The notes beneath the pieces were generated by a model that did no database searches, had not been told where the DNA came from, and worked only from the letters and a program-made list of their open reading frames with translations. Positions 1 through 5,801 of a stretch of 6,155 bases of DNA are shown piece after piece (the stretch's first letter is position 1; each line of letters opens with the position of its first letter). The position numbers were made by a program, and so were the translations under genes. Origin of the DNA: an uncultured Chlorobiota bacterium (GTDB lineage: Bacteria; Bacteroidota; Bacteroidia; Bacteroidales; JAADGE01); NCBI GenBank assembly GCA_947311125.1, contig CAMZKI010000008.1, forward strand, positions 1 through 6,155, read 5' to 3'.

Positions 1-48
1 ATATTTTTTTTATTTTCTATGTCAGTATCATACTCTTCATTCTCACAA
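1..48 (+). other. Partial signal peptide of the nuclease, probable cleavage after SFS
   Basis: In the nuclease frame, bases 1-18 encode IFFLFS with no stop, and the following codons give MSVSYSSFSQDYQ. A hydrophobic stretch followed by small residues and then Ser-Gln is the usual shape of a Bacteroidota Sec signal peptide and its cleavage point, so the mature enzyme would begin near Gln10 (numbered from the Met at 19). The charged N-terminal part (MKK-like) lies beyond the window edge. This rests on the pattern alone. Confidence 0.65.
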
Positions 49-1260
49 GATTATCAAAAAGAAATCAGCAAGTTAGAAGAGAAGATTTCAGAACTTGACA
101 CAAAAAAAGACTCTTTGGATTCAATAGTAAAAAGTATAAAGCTTGCAATTCTGCATAAAGATTTAGAAGAAAAAGGACTGCCTGAATATGACAAAGATGT
201 TGAAATTATCAATCATAATGCGTTAATTTTATCATATAACGAAGACCACGAGCAGGCAAATTGGGTAGCCCATATTATAAGTAAAGAAATTACAGGAAAG
301 GGCTACGGCAGGACTAATGACTTCAGACCCGACCCCTTAGTCAAAACAGGTTCAACGGTCGAAAAAGACTTTTTCTTAAAACACTTTAATCATGACGACA
401 GCACTTATTCTTACGACGGATTCGGTTACGACAGAGGACATTTAGCTCCTTCGGCAGATTTCAGATGGAACAGAGAAGCAATGAGCGAGTCCTACTTTTA
501 TTCAAATATGTCTCCTCAACTGCCGGACTTTAACAGAGGTATTTGGGCAAAAACGGAAAGTTTTTTGAGAGAATACGTAGCCGAAAATAATCATAACATA
601 TACGTGGTTACGGGAGGAATTCTAACCGATGATTTGCCGAAAGTTGAAAAAAGCATTAACAAGGTAAGTATCCCCCGAGAATTTTATAAAGTAGCAGCAG
701 ATTTAGAAACCAACCCGCCCGAAGGCATAGCTTTTATTATCCCTAATGAAGGCAGCGAATATCCTGTCATAAGTTTTGTTGTCCCTATTGACTCTGTTGA
801 AAAAATTACCGGTATCAATTTTTTTGCATCCTTACCCGACAGTATTCAGAATAAATTTGAAAAAACCGTTGATACACAACATTGGCAAACTAAAAACAGA
901 AAAAATAACAGAAAACCCATTAGCCGAAACAAACTTCCTAAAAATGCAATTAATACGGTTATGGCCCGCTCATACTACGACAGTAAAGCTAAAGTTTGCG
1001 GAACAGTTGTTGAAGTTCACGAAACACGAAGCGGCAATTATTTTTTAAATTTTGACCAAGATTTTCCGGAGCAACTTTTTTGGTGCACAATTTGGAAAAA
1101 TAATATCGTAAATTTCAGTTATACCCCTGAAGAATATCTTTTAAACAAAAAAATCTGCGTAAGCGGAACAGTTAAAAAGAAATACGGAAAACCTTCAATG
1201 AGCATTTATAATGAAAAACAAATTACAATGTATGACGAAGAAATGAAGAAACGAAAATAA
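1..1260 (+). CDS. Secreted DNA/RNA non-specific endonuclease (NUC/EndoG family) with C-terminal OB-fold-like domain, 5'-partial
   Basis: Sugar-non-specific nuclease of the His-Me finger (Serratia nuclease/endonuclease G) family, which cleaves DNA and RNA with a divalent metal. Numbering from the Met at base 19, the DRGH motif is at residues 138-141, with His141 as the expected general base. The NMSPQ...FNRGIW block follows at 163-176. Asn172 and Glu180 match the spacing of the Serratia metal-site residues Asn119 and Glu127. Before the nuclease domain, residues 12-50 are rich in K/E/L/I and look coiled-coil. After it, a basic linker (about 290-308) leads to residues 310-405, which read like an OB-fold (GTVVEVHETRSGNYFLNF, then CVSGTVKKKYGKPSMSI). 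The Met at 19 is probably not the start: the frame is open to base 1 and reads IFFLFS before it, and the run continues to SSFSQ, like the end of a signal peptide. The protein is therefore probably exported and several residues are missing. The family call is firm; the OB-fold and export are inferred. Confidence 0.93.
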   Translation: MFFLFSMSVSYSSFSQDYQKEISKLEEKISELDTKKDSLDSIVKSIKLAILHKDLEEKGLPEYDKDVEIINHNALILSYNEDHEQANWVAHIISKEITGKGYGRTNDFRPDPLVKTGSTVEKDFFLKHFNHDDSTYSYDGFGYDRGHLAPSADFRWNREAMSESYFYSNMSPQLPDFNRGIWAKTESFLREYVAENNHNIYVVTGGILTDDLPKVEKSINKVSIPREFYKVAADLETNPPEGIAFIIPNEGSEYPVISFVVPIDSVEKITGINFFASLPDSIQNKFEKTVDTQHWQTKNRKNNRKPISRNKLPKNAINTVMARSYYDSKAKVCGTVVEVHETRSGNYFLNFDQDFPEQLFWCTIWKNNIVNFSYTPEEYLLNKKICVSGTVKKKYGKPSMSIYNEKQITMYDEEMKKRK

Positions 1261-1308
1261 CATAAAAATACGAACAAAAAACGTAAACAGCCTGCTAAAA
1301 TATTTATT

Positions 1309-2154
1309 ATGAACAACATATATAAAAAAGCGGCAGAAGCAATAAAAAAAGCCGATGCTTTAATAATAACCGCCGGTGCCGGCATGGGAGTAGATTCCGG
1401 ATTGCCTGACTTCAGAGGGAACAAAGGCTTTTGGAAAGAATATCCTGCAATATCTCATCTCGGTATTTCTTTTGCCGAAATGGCAAATCCCCGCTGGTTT
1501 GAAGAAAACCCTAAACTTGCGTGGGCATTTTACGGACATCGTTACAATCTTTACAAAAAAACACATCCGCATAAAGGTTTTGATATTTTGCGAGAGCTCG
1601 GAGAAAATAAAGAAAACGGATATTTTGTTTACACATCAAATGTGGACGGGCATTTTCAAAAAGCAGGATTTACGGAAAATTGTATTGAAGAGGTTCACGG
1701 CTCAATAAACCATCTGCAATGTTCAGTTCCCTGCAGTTCCGAAATTTACGGAACAAACGAGCTAAAAATAAACATTGACAACAAAAAATTTGAAGCTTTA
1801 GAGCCTCTGCCTATTTGCCCTGAATGCGGAGCAATTGCACGTCCTAATATTTTAATGTTCGGAGATTGGAGTTGGCTGTCACACCGCTCGGGAGAACAAA
1901 GTGAACGGTTTAATGATTGGCTCATTAATTTAAAACACAAAAACAAAAGACCCGTTATAATTGAGGCAGGAGCCGGAAAAGCCGTGCCTACCGTAAGAAT
2001 GAAATCGGAAAGGCTGGCTGCGGAATTTGAAACAATTCTTATCAGAATTAACCCGCGGGATTATCACATACCTCATTACATACAAGGTTTTGAAATACGG
2101 GATAGTGCAATGAGCGGAATTTTTAAAATATACGAAAATATTCAAAAAATATAA
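1309..2154 (+). CDS. Sir2-family NAD-dependent protein deacetylase
   Basis: Sirtuin expected to remove acyl groups from lysines using NAD+, giving nicotinamide and O-acyl-ADP-ribose in the cytoplasm. The 281 residues cover one full catalytic domain with little extra at either end. The NAD-binding loop is at 23-37 (GAGMGVDSGLPDFRG). TSNVDGHF at 109-116 corresponds to the usual TQNID block. The catalytic His is H130 in EEVHGS. Zinc ligands are probably C138/C142 and C170/C173, the first pair with three rather than two residues between them. RPNILMFGDW (178-187) and EAGAGKAVPTVR (219-230) complete the fold. The departures from the textbook motifs (Gly27 where Ser is common, Ser110 where Gln is common) seem typical of the bacterial subfamily with GMGVDSG and RPNILMFGDW, so I do not read them as damage. 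It starts 48 bases after the nuclease stop and ends 10 bases before engB. Enzymatic preference (deacetylation or another acyl group) cannot be read from the sequence. Confidence 0.93.
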   Translation: MNNIYKKAAEAIKKADALIITAGAGMGVDSGLPDFRGNKGFWKEYPAISHLGISFAEMANPRWFEENPKLAWAFYGHRYNLYKKTHPHKGFDILRELGENKENGYFVYTSNVDGHFQKAGFTENCIEEVHGSINHLQCSVPCSSEIYGTNELKINIDNKKFEALEPLPICPECGAIARPNILMFGDWSWLSHRSGEQSERFNDWLINLKHKNKRPVIIEAGAGKAVPTVRMKSERLAAEFETILIRINPRDYHIPHYIQGFEIRDSAMSGIFKIYENIQKI

Positions 2155-2164
2155 TATTTTTATA

Positions 2165-2767
2165 ATGAAGATAAAAACTTCAGAATTTGTAATAAGTAAT
2201 ACCGATTATAAAAAATGCCCTAACCCTGACAAACCCGAATATGCTTTTACGGGACGTTCCAATGTCGGCAAATCGTCTTTAATAAATATGCTTACAAACA
2301 GGAAAAATCTTGCAAAAACATCGGGAAAACCGGGAAAAACACAGCTAATAAATCATTTTTTAATTAATGACAGTTGGTATTTGGCTGATTTACCCGGATA
2401 CGGATATGCTAAAGTATCAAGGCAACAACGTAATATCTGGAAAGGCTTTATAAAAGATTATATTCTGAACCGGAAAAATTTGATGAACATTTTTGTTTTA
2501 ATTGACATAAGACATAAACCGCAAAAAAACGACCTTGATTTTATGCAAAAACTCGGCGAAAACGGTATCCCTTTCGTTATTATTTTTACAAAAGCAGATA
2601 AATTGTCAAAAAAACAAATTCAGGAAAATATATCCGGTTACAAAGAGGAACTTCTTAACACATGGGAAGAAATTCCCGATTTTTTTATAAGTTCTTCGAT
2701 TAACAAAACAGGACAAAAAGAGATTTTGGATTTTATTTCAGAAACAAATAAATTATTTGAGAAATAA
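2165..2767 (+). CDS. engB: EngB (YsxC/YihA) ribosome biogenesis GTP-binding protein
   Basis: Small TRAFAC-class GTPase needed for assembly of the large ribosomal subunit in bacteria where it has been studied; cytoplasmic. All five nucleotide-binding motifs are present in order: G1 GRSNVGKS at 30-37, G2 Thr59 within GKPGKTQLINHF, G3 DLPG at 75-78 followed by the family hallmark YGYAKVS, G4 TKAD at 142-145, and G5 SSS around 176-178. The 200-residue length is normal for the family. The start at 2165 leaves a usual short N-terminal strand (KTSEFVISNTDY) before G1. The leader is T/A-rich with no Shine-Dalgarno match. It lies 10 bases after the sirtuin gene and 2 bases before a small unknown gene, so translation of the group may be coupled. 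No defect seen. Confidence 0.97.
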   Translation: MKIKTSEFVISNTDYKKCPNPDKPEYAFTGRSNVGKSSLINMLTNRKNLAKTSGKPGKTQLINHFLINDSWYLADLPGYGYAKVSRQQRNIWKGFIKDYILNRKNLMNIFVLIDIRHKPQKNDLDFMQKLGENGIPFVIIFTKADKLSKKQIQENISGYKEELLNTWEEIPDFFISSSINKTGQKEILDFISETNKLFEK

Positions 2768-2769
2768 TT

Positions 2770-3093
2770 ATGGCAAATAATTTAAAAAAAATACCGGAGC
2801 CTTTAGCGATATATTTGTTTGATTTAACCGTTTTTTTAAATAAAATAAACCGAATTTGCAAAATTAAATACATAACAGACAAATTGGAATATATAAAATC
2901 TTTATCGGAACAAACGGGTTCGGGCAATGAAAAAAAAGCGTATGTTTATTCTGAAAAATTCACGAAAATATTTGAAGAGCTTTTACCGGAATTAAAGAAT
3001 ATAAAGTGTGACAACTATTTCCTTAATGAAAAAACTGATTTAATTGCAAGAACTTATATGCTTAAAGAATATTTTCACGATTTAGAAGAATAA
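2770..3093 (+). CDS. Hypothetical 107-residue helical protein downstream of engB
   Basis: I do not recognise this protein. It begins two bases after the engB stop codon and is very likely made from the same transcript, which supports a real gene despite its size. The sequence is mixed charged and hydrophobic, with predicted helices at about 12-48 (PLAIYLFDLTVFLNK, ITDKLEYIKSLSE), 55-76 (a run of K/E/F/L ending in LLPEL) and 86-106 (EKTDLIARTYMLKEYFHDLEE), separated by a GSGN turn and an NIKCDNYF segment. There is no signal peptide, lipobox, clear membrane span or Cys/His metal cluster (Cys30 and Cys80 only), so it should be cytoplasmic. The acidic C-terminus and helical build would suit a small adaptor or ribosome-associated protein, but this is speculation from its position beside engB. 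Confidence 0.8.
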   Translation: MANNLKKIPEPLAIYLFDLTVFLNKINRICKIKYITDKLEYIKSLSEQTGSGNEKKAYVYSEKFTKIFEELLPELKNIKCDNYFLNEKTDLIARTYMLKEYFHDLEE

Positions 3094-3106
3094 AATTATT
3101 TATTCT
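3087..3106 (+). terminator. Weak AT-rich hairpin at the end of the engB group
   Basis: AGAATAAA (3087-3094) can pair with TTTATTCT (3099-3106) around a 4-base loop, overlapping the stop codon of the 107-residue gene. The position suits transcript ending. However, the stem has only two G-C pairs and no T-run follows, so it may be chance in AT-rich DNA. Confidence 0.2.
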
Positions 3107-3108
3107 GA

Positions 3109-3330
3109 GCTATTTATACTGTTTCAAAAAAGATATATAATGAAAAAAGTATTTACTTTCTCTCGACATTTTCAATTACGTTAATAATAGGCATACGCAG
3201 AAATATGTCTTACCAAAAAACAACAGGTTTTGATTTATCGTACAACCATACTCCGTATGATATTGATAAAGAGTTCATTACAAATTTAAACAGAGATTAT
3301 GTCGCAGCAAATATCTTCTTTGGTTTTTAA
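3109..3330 (+). pseudogene. Probable remnant of an outer-membrane beta-barrel protein gene (C-terminal end)
   Basis: This frame is open from just after a TGA at 3106 to a TAA at 3328-3330. The best part starts at an ATG at 3205 and gives 41 residues: strands such as TTGFDLSYNHTPYDI and then NLNRDYVAANIFFGF ending exactly at the stop. Alternating aromatic/polar residues, short turns and a terminal Phe are what the last strands of an outer-membrane barrel look like. Upstream in the same frame, FSITLIIGIRRN could be one more strand. A separate ATG at 3140, one frame off, starts MKKVFTFS and stops after 14 residues; that opening resembles a signal peptide. The simplest reading is a barrel gene that lost its middle and frame, leaving both ends. 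An alternative is a genuine 41-residue peptide. No full-length family can be named. Confidence 0.45.
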
Positions 3331-3469
3331 AAAGTATATAAATCCCGGTAACCTGTTTTATTTACAGTTTTTTACCATAAAATCTGTAAAACATAAAAAA
3401 TGTATATTGCATCTATAAAAAATACAATTTAGCTTTCAATATTTCAGCAATAAAAAAACAAAAAACAGA
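3331..3469. other. Intergenic leader before the lipoprotein gene, with an imperfect hairpin
   Basis: This AT-rich stretch contains no credible gene. TTTACAG (3361-3367) pairs with CTGTAAA (3384-3390), and after one T-T mismatch the arms continue as TTTT/AAAA, leaving a 6-base loop. No T-run follows on either strand, so it is not a classical terminator; it could be an RNA structure or an operator. I found no match to the Bacteroidota promoter consensus (TTG, then TAnnTTTG) that I would defend, although the promoter of the downstream lipoprotein gene should lie here. Confidence 0.3.
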
Positions 3470-4249
3470 ATGGACAAAAAAGGAAACATTAATATAATAA
3501 AGGCTTTTCTTATTTTATTATCGATAGCACCTGTTATTTCCTGCCGAAAAGATAATTTTAAGAAAAGAGAATTTAGTTCTTCGTTTGAAACAGTTGAAGA
3601 TTTTGCAGGATTCTATATAACCCCGCAAGGATATAAAGGAACCTCTTTTCATGAACTGTCAGATTCCGTTGTTCATTCCGGAACATTTTCGCATAAAGCA
3701 TGGATAACAGGAGCTAATCCTCCGTCAACAAGTTTCGTAAATAACAATCACAGGGGCTATCCGACCGTTCAGTTTCAAAATACACCGGAGGGTCCGTTTG
3801 AAACACCCTGTTACGTAACCCTGTGGGTATGGCTTGATACGGAGCTGAAACCTGACAGTTTGGGCGGAGAGGATGACTGGTTTAGTTTTGCCACTTTTAC
3901 CGATGACAAGTCGGATAATTGGGCAAGAACAGTATTGGTAAATCTAAACTATGACGGTTTTGTTCATTTGCAAAATGTTCCTAAACAAGGGCAACAAGAA
4001 CACTTGTTCCAAACTGATAATTTACGATTCCCTCAGAGAGAATGGGTAGAATTAACGATATATTTGGATTTCAGAAACGGAGGTTACGCTAAGGTGTGGC
4101 AAAACGGAGAATTGGTTTCTTATGCAAAAGTTAAAAATATAAAAAACAGAATTGCTCAGGCACATTTCGGTTTGTATTGTCCCCCTCAAATGACGACAGG
4201 TGTAATTTACAATGATGATTTGACGATAAGAACTGTTGAAAGAGAATGA
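3470..4249 (+). CDS. Lipoprotein with a concanavalin-like jelly-roll (polysaccharide lyase/LamG-type) domain
   Basis: 259 residues. The N-terminus has basic residues, a hydrophobic core (KAFLILLSIAPVIS) and a lipobox ending at Cys25, so it is an exported lipoprotein; CRKDNFKK follows the lipidated Cys. The mature part is beta-rich with aromatic strands: an ETVEDFAGFY opening (40-49), VHSGTFSHKAW (68-78), CYVTLWVWLD (114-123), and a late block WVELTIYLDFRNGGYAKVWQ at 192-211. After these come AHFGLYCPP (231-239) and YNDDLTI (247-253). The order 'W-v-l-strand, G-x-x-x-V-W-x-N-G-x-x-V, G-x-Y, D-D-strand' is typical of concanavalin-like jelly rolls that bind or cleave polysaccharides in Bacteroidota. 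I see no convincing catalytic set, so binding is as likely as catalysis. The gene stands alone, has no SusC/SusD partner in the window, and ends before a bidirectional terminator. The lipoprotein call is strong and the fold moderate; no substrate can be named. Confidence 0.85.
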   Translation: MDKKGNINIIKAFLILLSIAPVISCRKDNFKKREFSSSFETVEDFAGFYITPQGYKGTSFHELSDSVVHSGTFSHKAWITGANPPSTSFVNNNHRGYPTVQFQNTPEGPFETPCYVTLWVWLDTELKPDSLGGEDDWFSFATFTDDKSDNWARTVLVNLNYDGFVHLQNVPKQGQQEHLFQTDNLRFPQREWVELTIYLDFRNGGYAKVWQNGELVSYAKVKNIKNRIAQAHFGLYCPPQMTTGVIYNDDLTIRTVERE

Positions 4250-4300
4250 AAATTAAAAATTTTATAATTTGACCAAAAGATATTTTGTTTCGGCAAATTC

Positions 4301-4338
4301 AAAAAAGACACTTCGTATATTCCCGAAGTGTCTTTTTT
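4301..4338. terminator. Bidirectional intrinsic terminator between convergent genes
   Basis: AAAAAAGACACTTCG (4301-4315) and CGAAGTGTCTTTTTT (4324-4338) are perfect reverse complements around an 8-base loop. The core GACACTTCG/CGAAGTGTC stem is flanked by A6 on the left and T6 on the right, so a hairpin plus U-tract forms in transcripts from either direction. It sits 51 bases after the + strand lipoprotein stop and 7 bases beyond the - strand lipoprotein stop, serving both convergent units. Confidence 0.93.
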
Positions 4339-4345
4339 AATTAAA

Positions 4346-4912
4346 TTATCTTAAACTTACATTTACGGTAACCGTTCCGCTTGAACCTTTTTGACTTGTA
4401 TCGGACAGTAATATTTTTATATCTGCACCGCTTTCCGATTTTCCGAAGAAATGATATTCTGTTTCAGAAAATTTTTTGCCTTCTCCGTATTTATCTGTAA
4501 ATTCTTTAAAAAATTTATCATACAATTTTGTTCCGTTTTCAAAAGCTTCGTCACCGGTCGGTCCCCACGAATAATAATCAACAGCCATCAAGTTTATTTT
4601 TCCGTTTTCATCAAAATAATATTTCACGTCATAACGATTGTTATCGTCTATCATATAGCTGTATTTTACGTATTGGTTTGTACTTTCGGCTAATGCACTT
4701 TCTTCTTCATTTTTTTTAGCTTCGTCAAGCGTTGTTTTGTTTATTGTAACATCTCTGAAATCGCCGCCGCCGTTTTTAACTAATTTTTCATAAAAATTTC
4801 CCATTTTTTTATCGTTTTTTGAGTTTCCGTTGTCGGAGTTTCCTCCGCAACTAATAAAAAATATTGTTGCAAAAGCAATAAATAAAACACTTAATAAACT
4901 TTTTCTTTTCAT
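4346..4912 (-). CDS. Small lipoprotein of unknown function
   Basis: 188 residues on the - strand. The N-terminus MKRKSLLSVLFIAFATIFFIS runs into Cys22 followed by GG, a clear lipoprotein signal, so the protein is expected to be membrane-anchored in the envelope. A flexible G/N/S/K/D linker (about 23-37) precedes a folded part. That part contains a helix-like NFYEKLVKNGGG (39-50) and beta-strand stretches such as YVKYSYMIDD, YDVKYYFDENGKINLMAVDYY (split around 81-114). These are followed by a helix KLYDKFFKEFTDKYG (129-143), then strands ending in GTVTVNVSLR. This alternation of helix and strands is common in small Bacteroidota lipoproteins, but I cannot place it in a named family. It begins 33 bases after the 257-residue membrane protein gene and is followed directly by the bidirectional terminator, so it is probably the last gene of that unit. 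Confidence 0.88.
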   Translation of the reverse strand: MKRKSLLSVLFIAFATIFFISCGGNSDNGNSKNDKKMGNFYEKLVKNGGGDFRDVTINKTTLDEAKKNEEESALAESTNQYVKYSYMIDDNNRYDVKYYFDENGKINLMAVDYYSWGPTGDEAFENGTKLYDKFFKEFTDKYGEGKKFSETEYHFFGKSESGADIKILLSDTSQKGSSGTVTVNVSLR

Positions 4913-4945
4913 AATATAAAAATTTAAGAGTTAAAAAAATAAAAA

Positions 4946-5719
4946 TTATAATTCAATAAATTCCAATCCTTTCCAAACAAAATAAGCTGTTGAAAATAAT
5001 GCTGACAAAAATGTAAAAACATTAAAACTTTTTCTTACCAAAACAAAACGCGGTGCCGCATAAAAAAGAGCATAGAGCGGTAATAAAATAAAAAACTCTA
5101 AAATACGCGACGACCTTTGCGGGTCGGCAATATGCTCGGGGTCAAACAGTTGATATTTCCATAAAGCTGCCGAAAAATCGACAAAAAGCGTAATTAAAAT
5201 AAGTATCGGCACATAAATGTAAAAATAATTTGATTTGCCGAGTACATAGCGAGTTTTGAAATTAACAAAAGCAAATATTATCATAGTGAAATACAAAACT
5301 ATGAGAATCATAAAATATATCATTTGGGTATTGCTCGAAAAAGCAGAAATATCACTGCCTATTCCGAGAATATTTGTTGACGGCATAAGCAAAATAATAC
5401 CGTATCCGAAAATCATTATTCCGGTAAGGTACTCCGAAACTTTTTTGATAAGTCTTTTTGATTTTGAATTGTACGATTGTTTTTCGTACGAACTCATCAT
5501 TCCTATAAAAATCAGAAGAATAATAAAAATTAAATATATTCCGAGCAGCGAAAATATGGATTTTGTATCTTTTCCTTCAAGAATTTTATAGAAAAAATCC
5601 TGTATTTTTCCAATATACGCAGAATTTAAGCCGTCAATAACTATTGTAACAAGTACGGTTATCCAAAACCATTTTGATTGATTCGTAATATATTTTATCA
5701 ATTTGTTAAAAATTCTCAT
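4946..5719 (-). CDS. Polytopic inner-membrane protein of unknown function (paralog of the neighbouring upstream gene)
   Basis: 257 residues with about seven hydrophobic spans: roughly 17-36, 56-75, 97-112, 133-152, 165-183, 207-222 and 233-250. Between spans 2 and 3 is a basic loop (SYEKQSYNSKSKRLIKKVSE). A second polar loop, FDPEHIADPQRSSR, lies at 192-205. Short fixed motifs stand out in the C-terminal half: LWK at 186-188, LEFF at 207-210, APR at 222-224, and YFVWK at 246-250. No nucleotide-binding, catalytic or transporter signature is visible and I do not recognise the family. Residues 141-257 align without gaps to the truncated protein encoded just upstream, with about 45 identities in 117 positions by hand count, so the two are paralogs. 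The upstream gap is 82 bases and the downstream gap 33 bases, suggesting one transcript with its neighbours. The ATG at 5719 gives a sensible basic N-terminus (MRIFNKLIKYI). Confidence 0.85.
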   Translation of the reverse strand: MRIFNKLIKYITNQSKWFWITVLVTIVIDGLNSAYIGKIQDFFYKILEGKDTKSIFSLLGIYLIFIILLIFIGMMSSYEKQSYNSKSKRLIKKVSEYLTGIMIFGYGIILLMPSTNILGIGSDISAFSSNTQMIYFMILIVLYFTMIIFAFVNFKTRYVLGKSNYFYIYVPILILITLFVDFSAALWKYQLFDPEHIADPQRSSRILEFFILLPLYALFYAAPRFVLVRKSFNVFTFLSALFSTAYFVWKGLEFIEL

Positions 5720-5801
5720 ATAAAATTATTTAAATTCGTATAAAAAAATCTTATTTACTCCGAAAATCAACAAATTTGATTTCAAAGTTGAGTTTAATTT
5801 A
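5720..5801 (-). other. Spacer between the two paralogous membrane protein genes, with a bulged stem
   Basis: 82 bases with no gene. In the - strand transcript, TCAAC-TTTG can pair with CAAA-TTT-GTTGA (about 5767-5791), giving a 9-pair stem with a 3-base bulge and a 4-base loop. No T-run follows, so it is a weak candidate for an attenuating or processing structure. A CAAATTTG at 5771-5778 resembles the Bacteroidota -7 element TAnnTTTG in all but its first base, but no TTG lies at the right distance upstream, so I do not call a promoter. Confidence 0.25.

Noticed and set aside
776..1048. 90-residue reading frame inside the nuclease gene
   Set aside because: It overlaps the nuclease reading frame in another phase and has low-complexity composition with no motif. 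The same holds for the other overlapping frames within the sirtuin, lipoprotein and membrane protein genes.
1206..1424. 72-residue frame on the - strand covering the nuclease/Sir2 junction
   Set aside because: It runs antisense over the conserved NAD-binding loop of the sirtuin, and its hydrophobic look comes from the reverse complement of A-rich Lys/Ala codons.
1..2154. Nuclease plus Sir2 protein as an anti-phage defence pair
   Set aside because: The nuclease carries a signal-peptide-like N-terminus, so it is probably exported. The Sir2 protein is a compact deacetylase with catalytic His and zinc cysteines, unlike the fused, NAD-depleting SIR2 domains of defence systems. The next gene is housekeeping engB.
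2733..2927. 64-residue frame on the - strand over the engB/107-residue gene junction
   Set aside because: It is antisense to two well-placed genes; the hydrophobicity again arises from complementing AAA/AAT-rich codons.
3094..3469. tRNA or other RNA gene in the gap
   Set aside because: No cloverleaf arms, GGTTCRA-type T-loop or conserved RNA element was seen on either strand. The stretch is better explained by a gene remnant and leader.
4250..4270. AT-only inverted repeat just after the lipoprotein stop
   Set aside because: AAATTA/TAATTT arms contain no G-C pair and are expected by chance here. The nearby GC-containing hairpin at 4301-4338 explains termination.
5256..5591. 111-residue frame on the + strand inside the membrane protein gene
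   Set aside because: It lies antisense to a membrane protein whose paralog confirms the - strand frame. No independent motif is visible.
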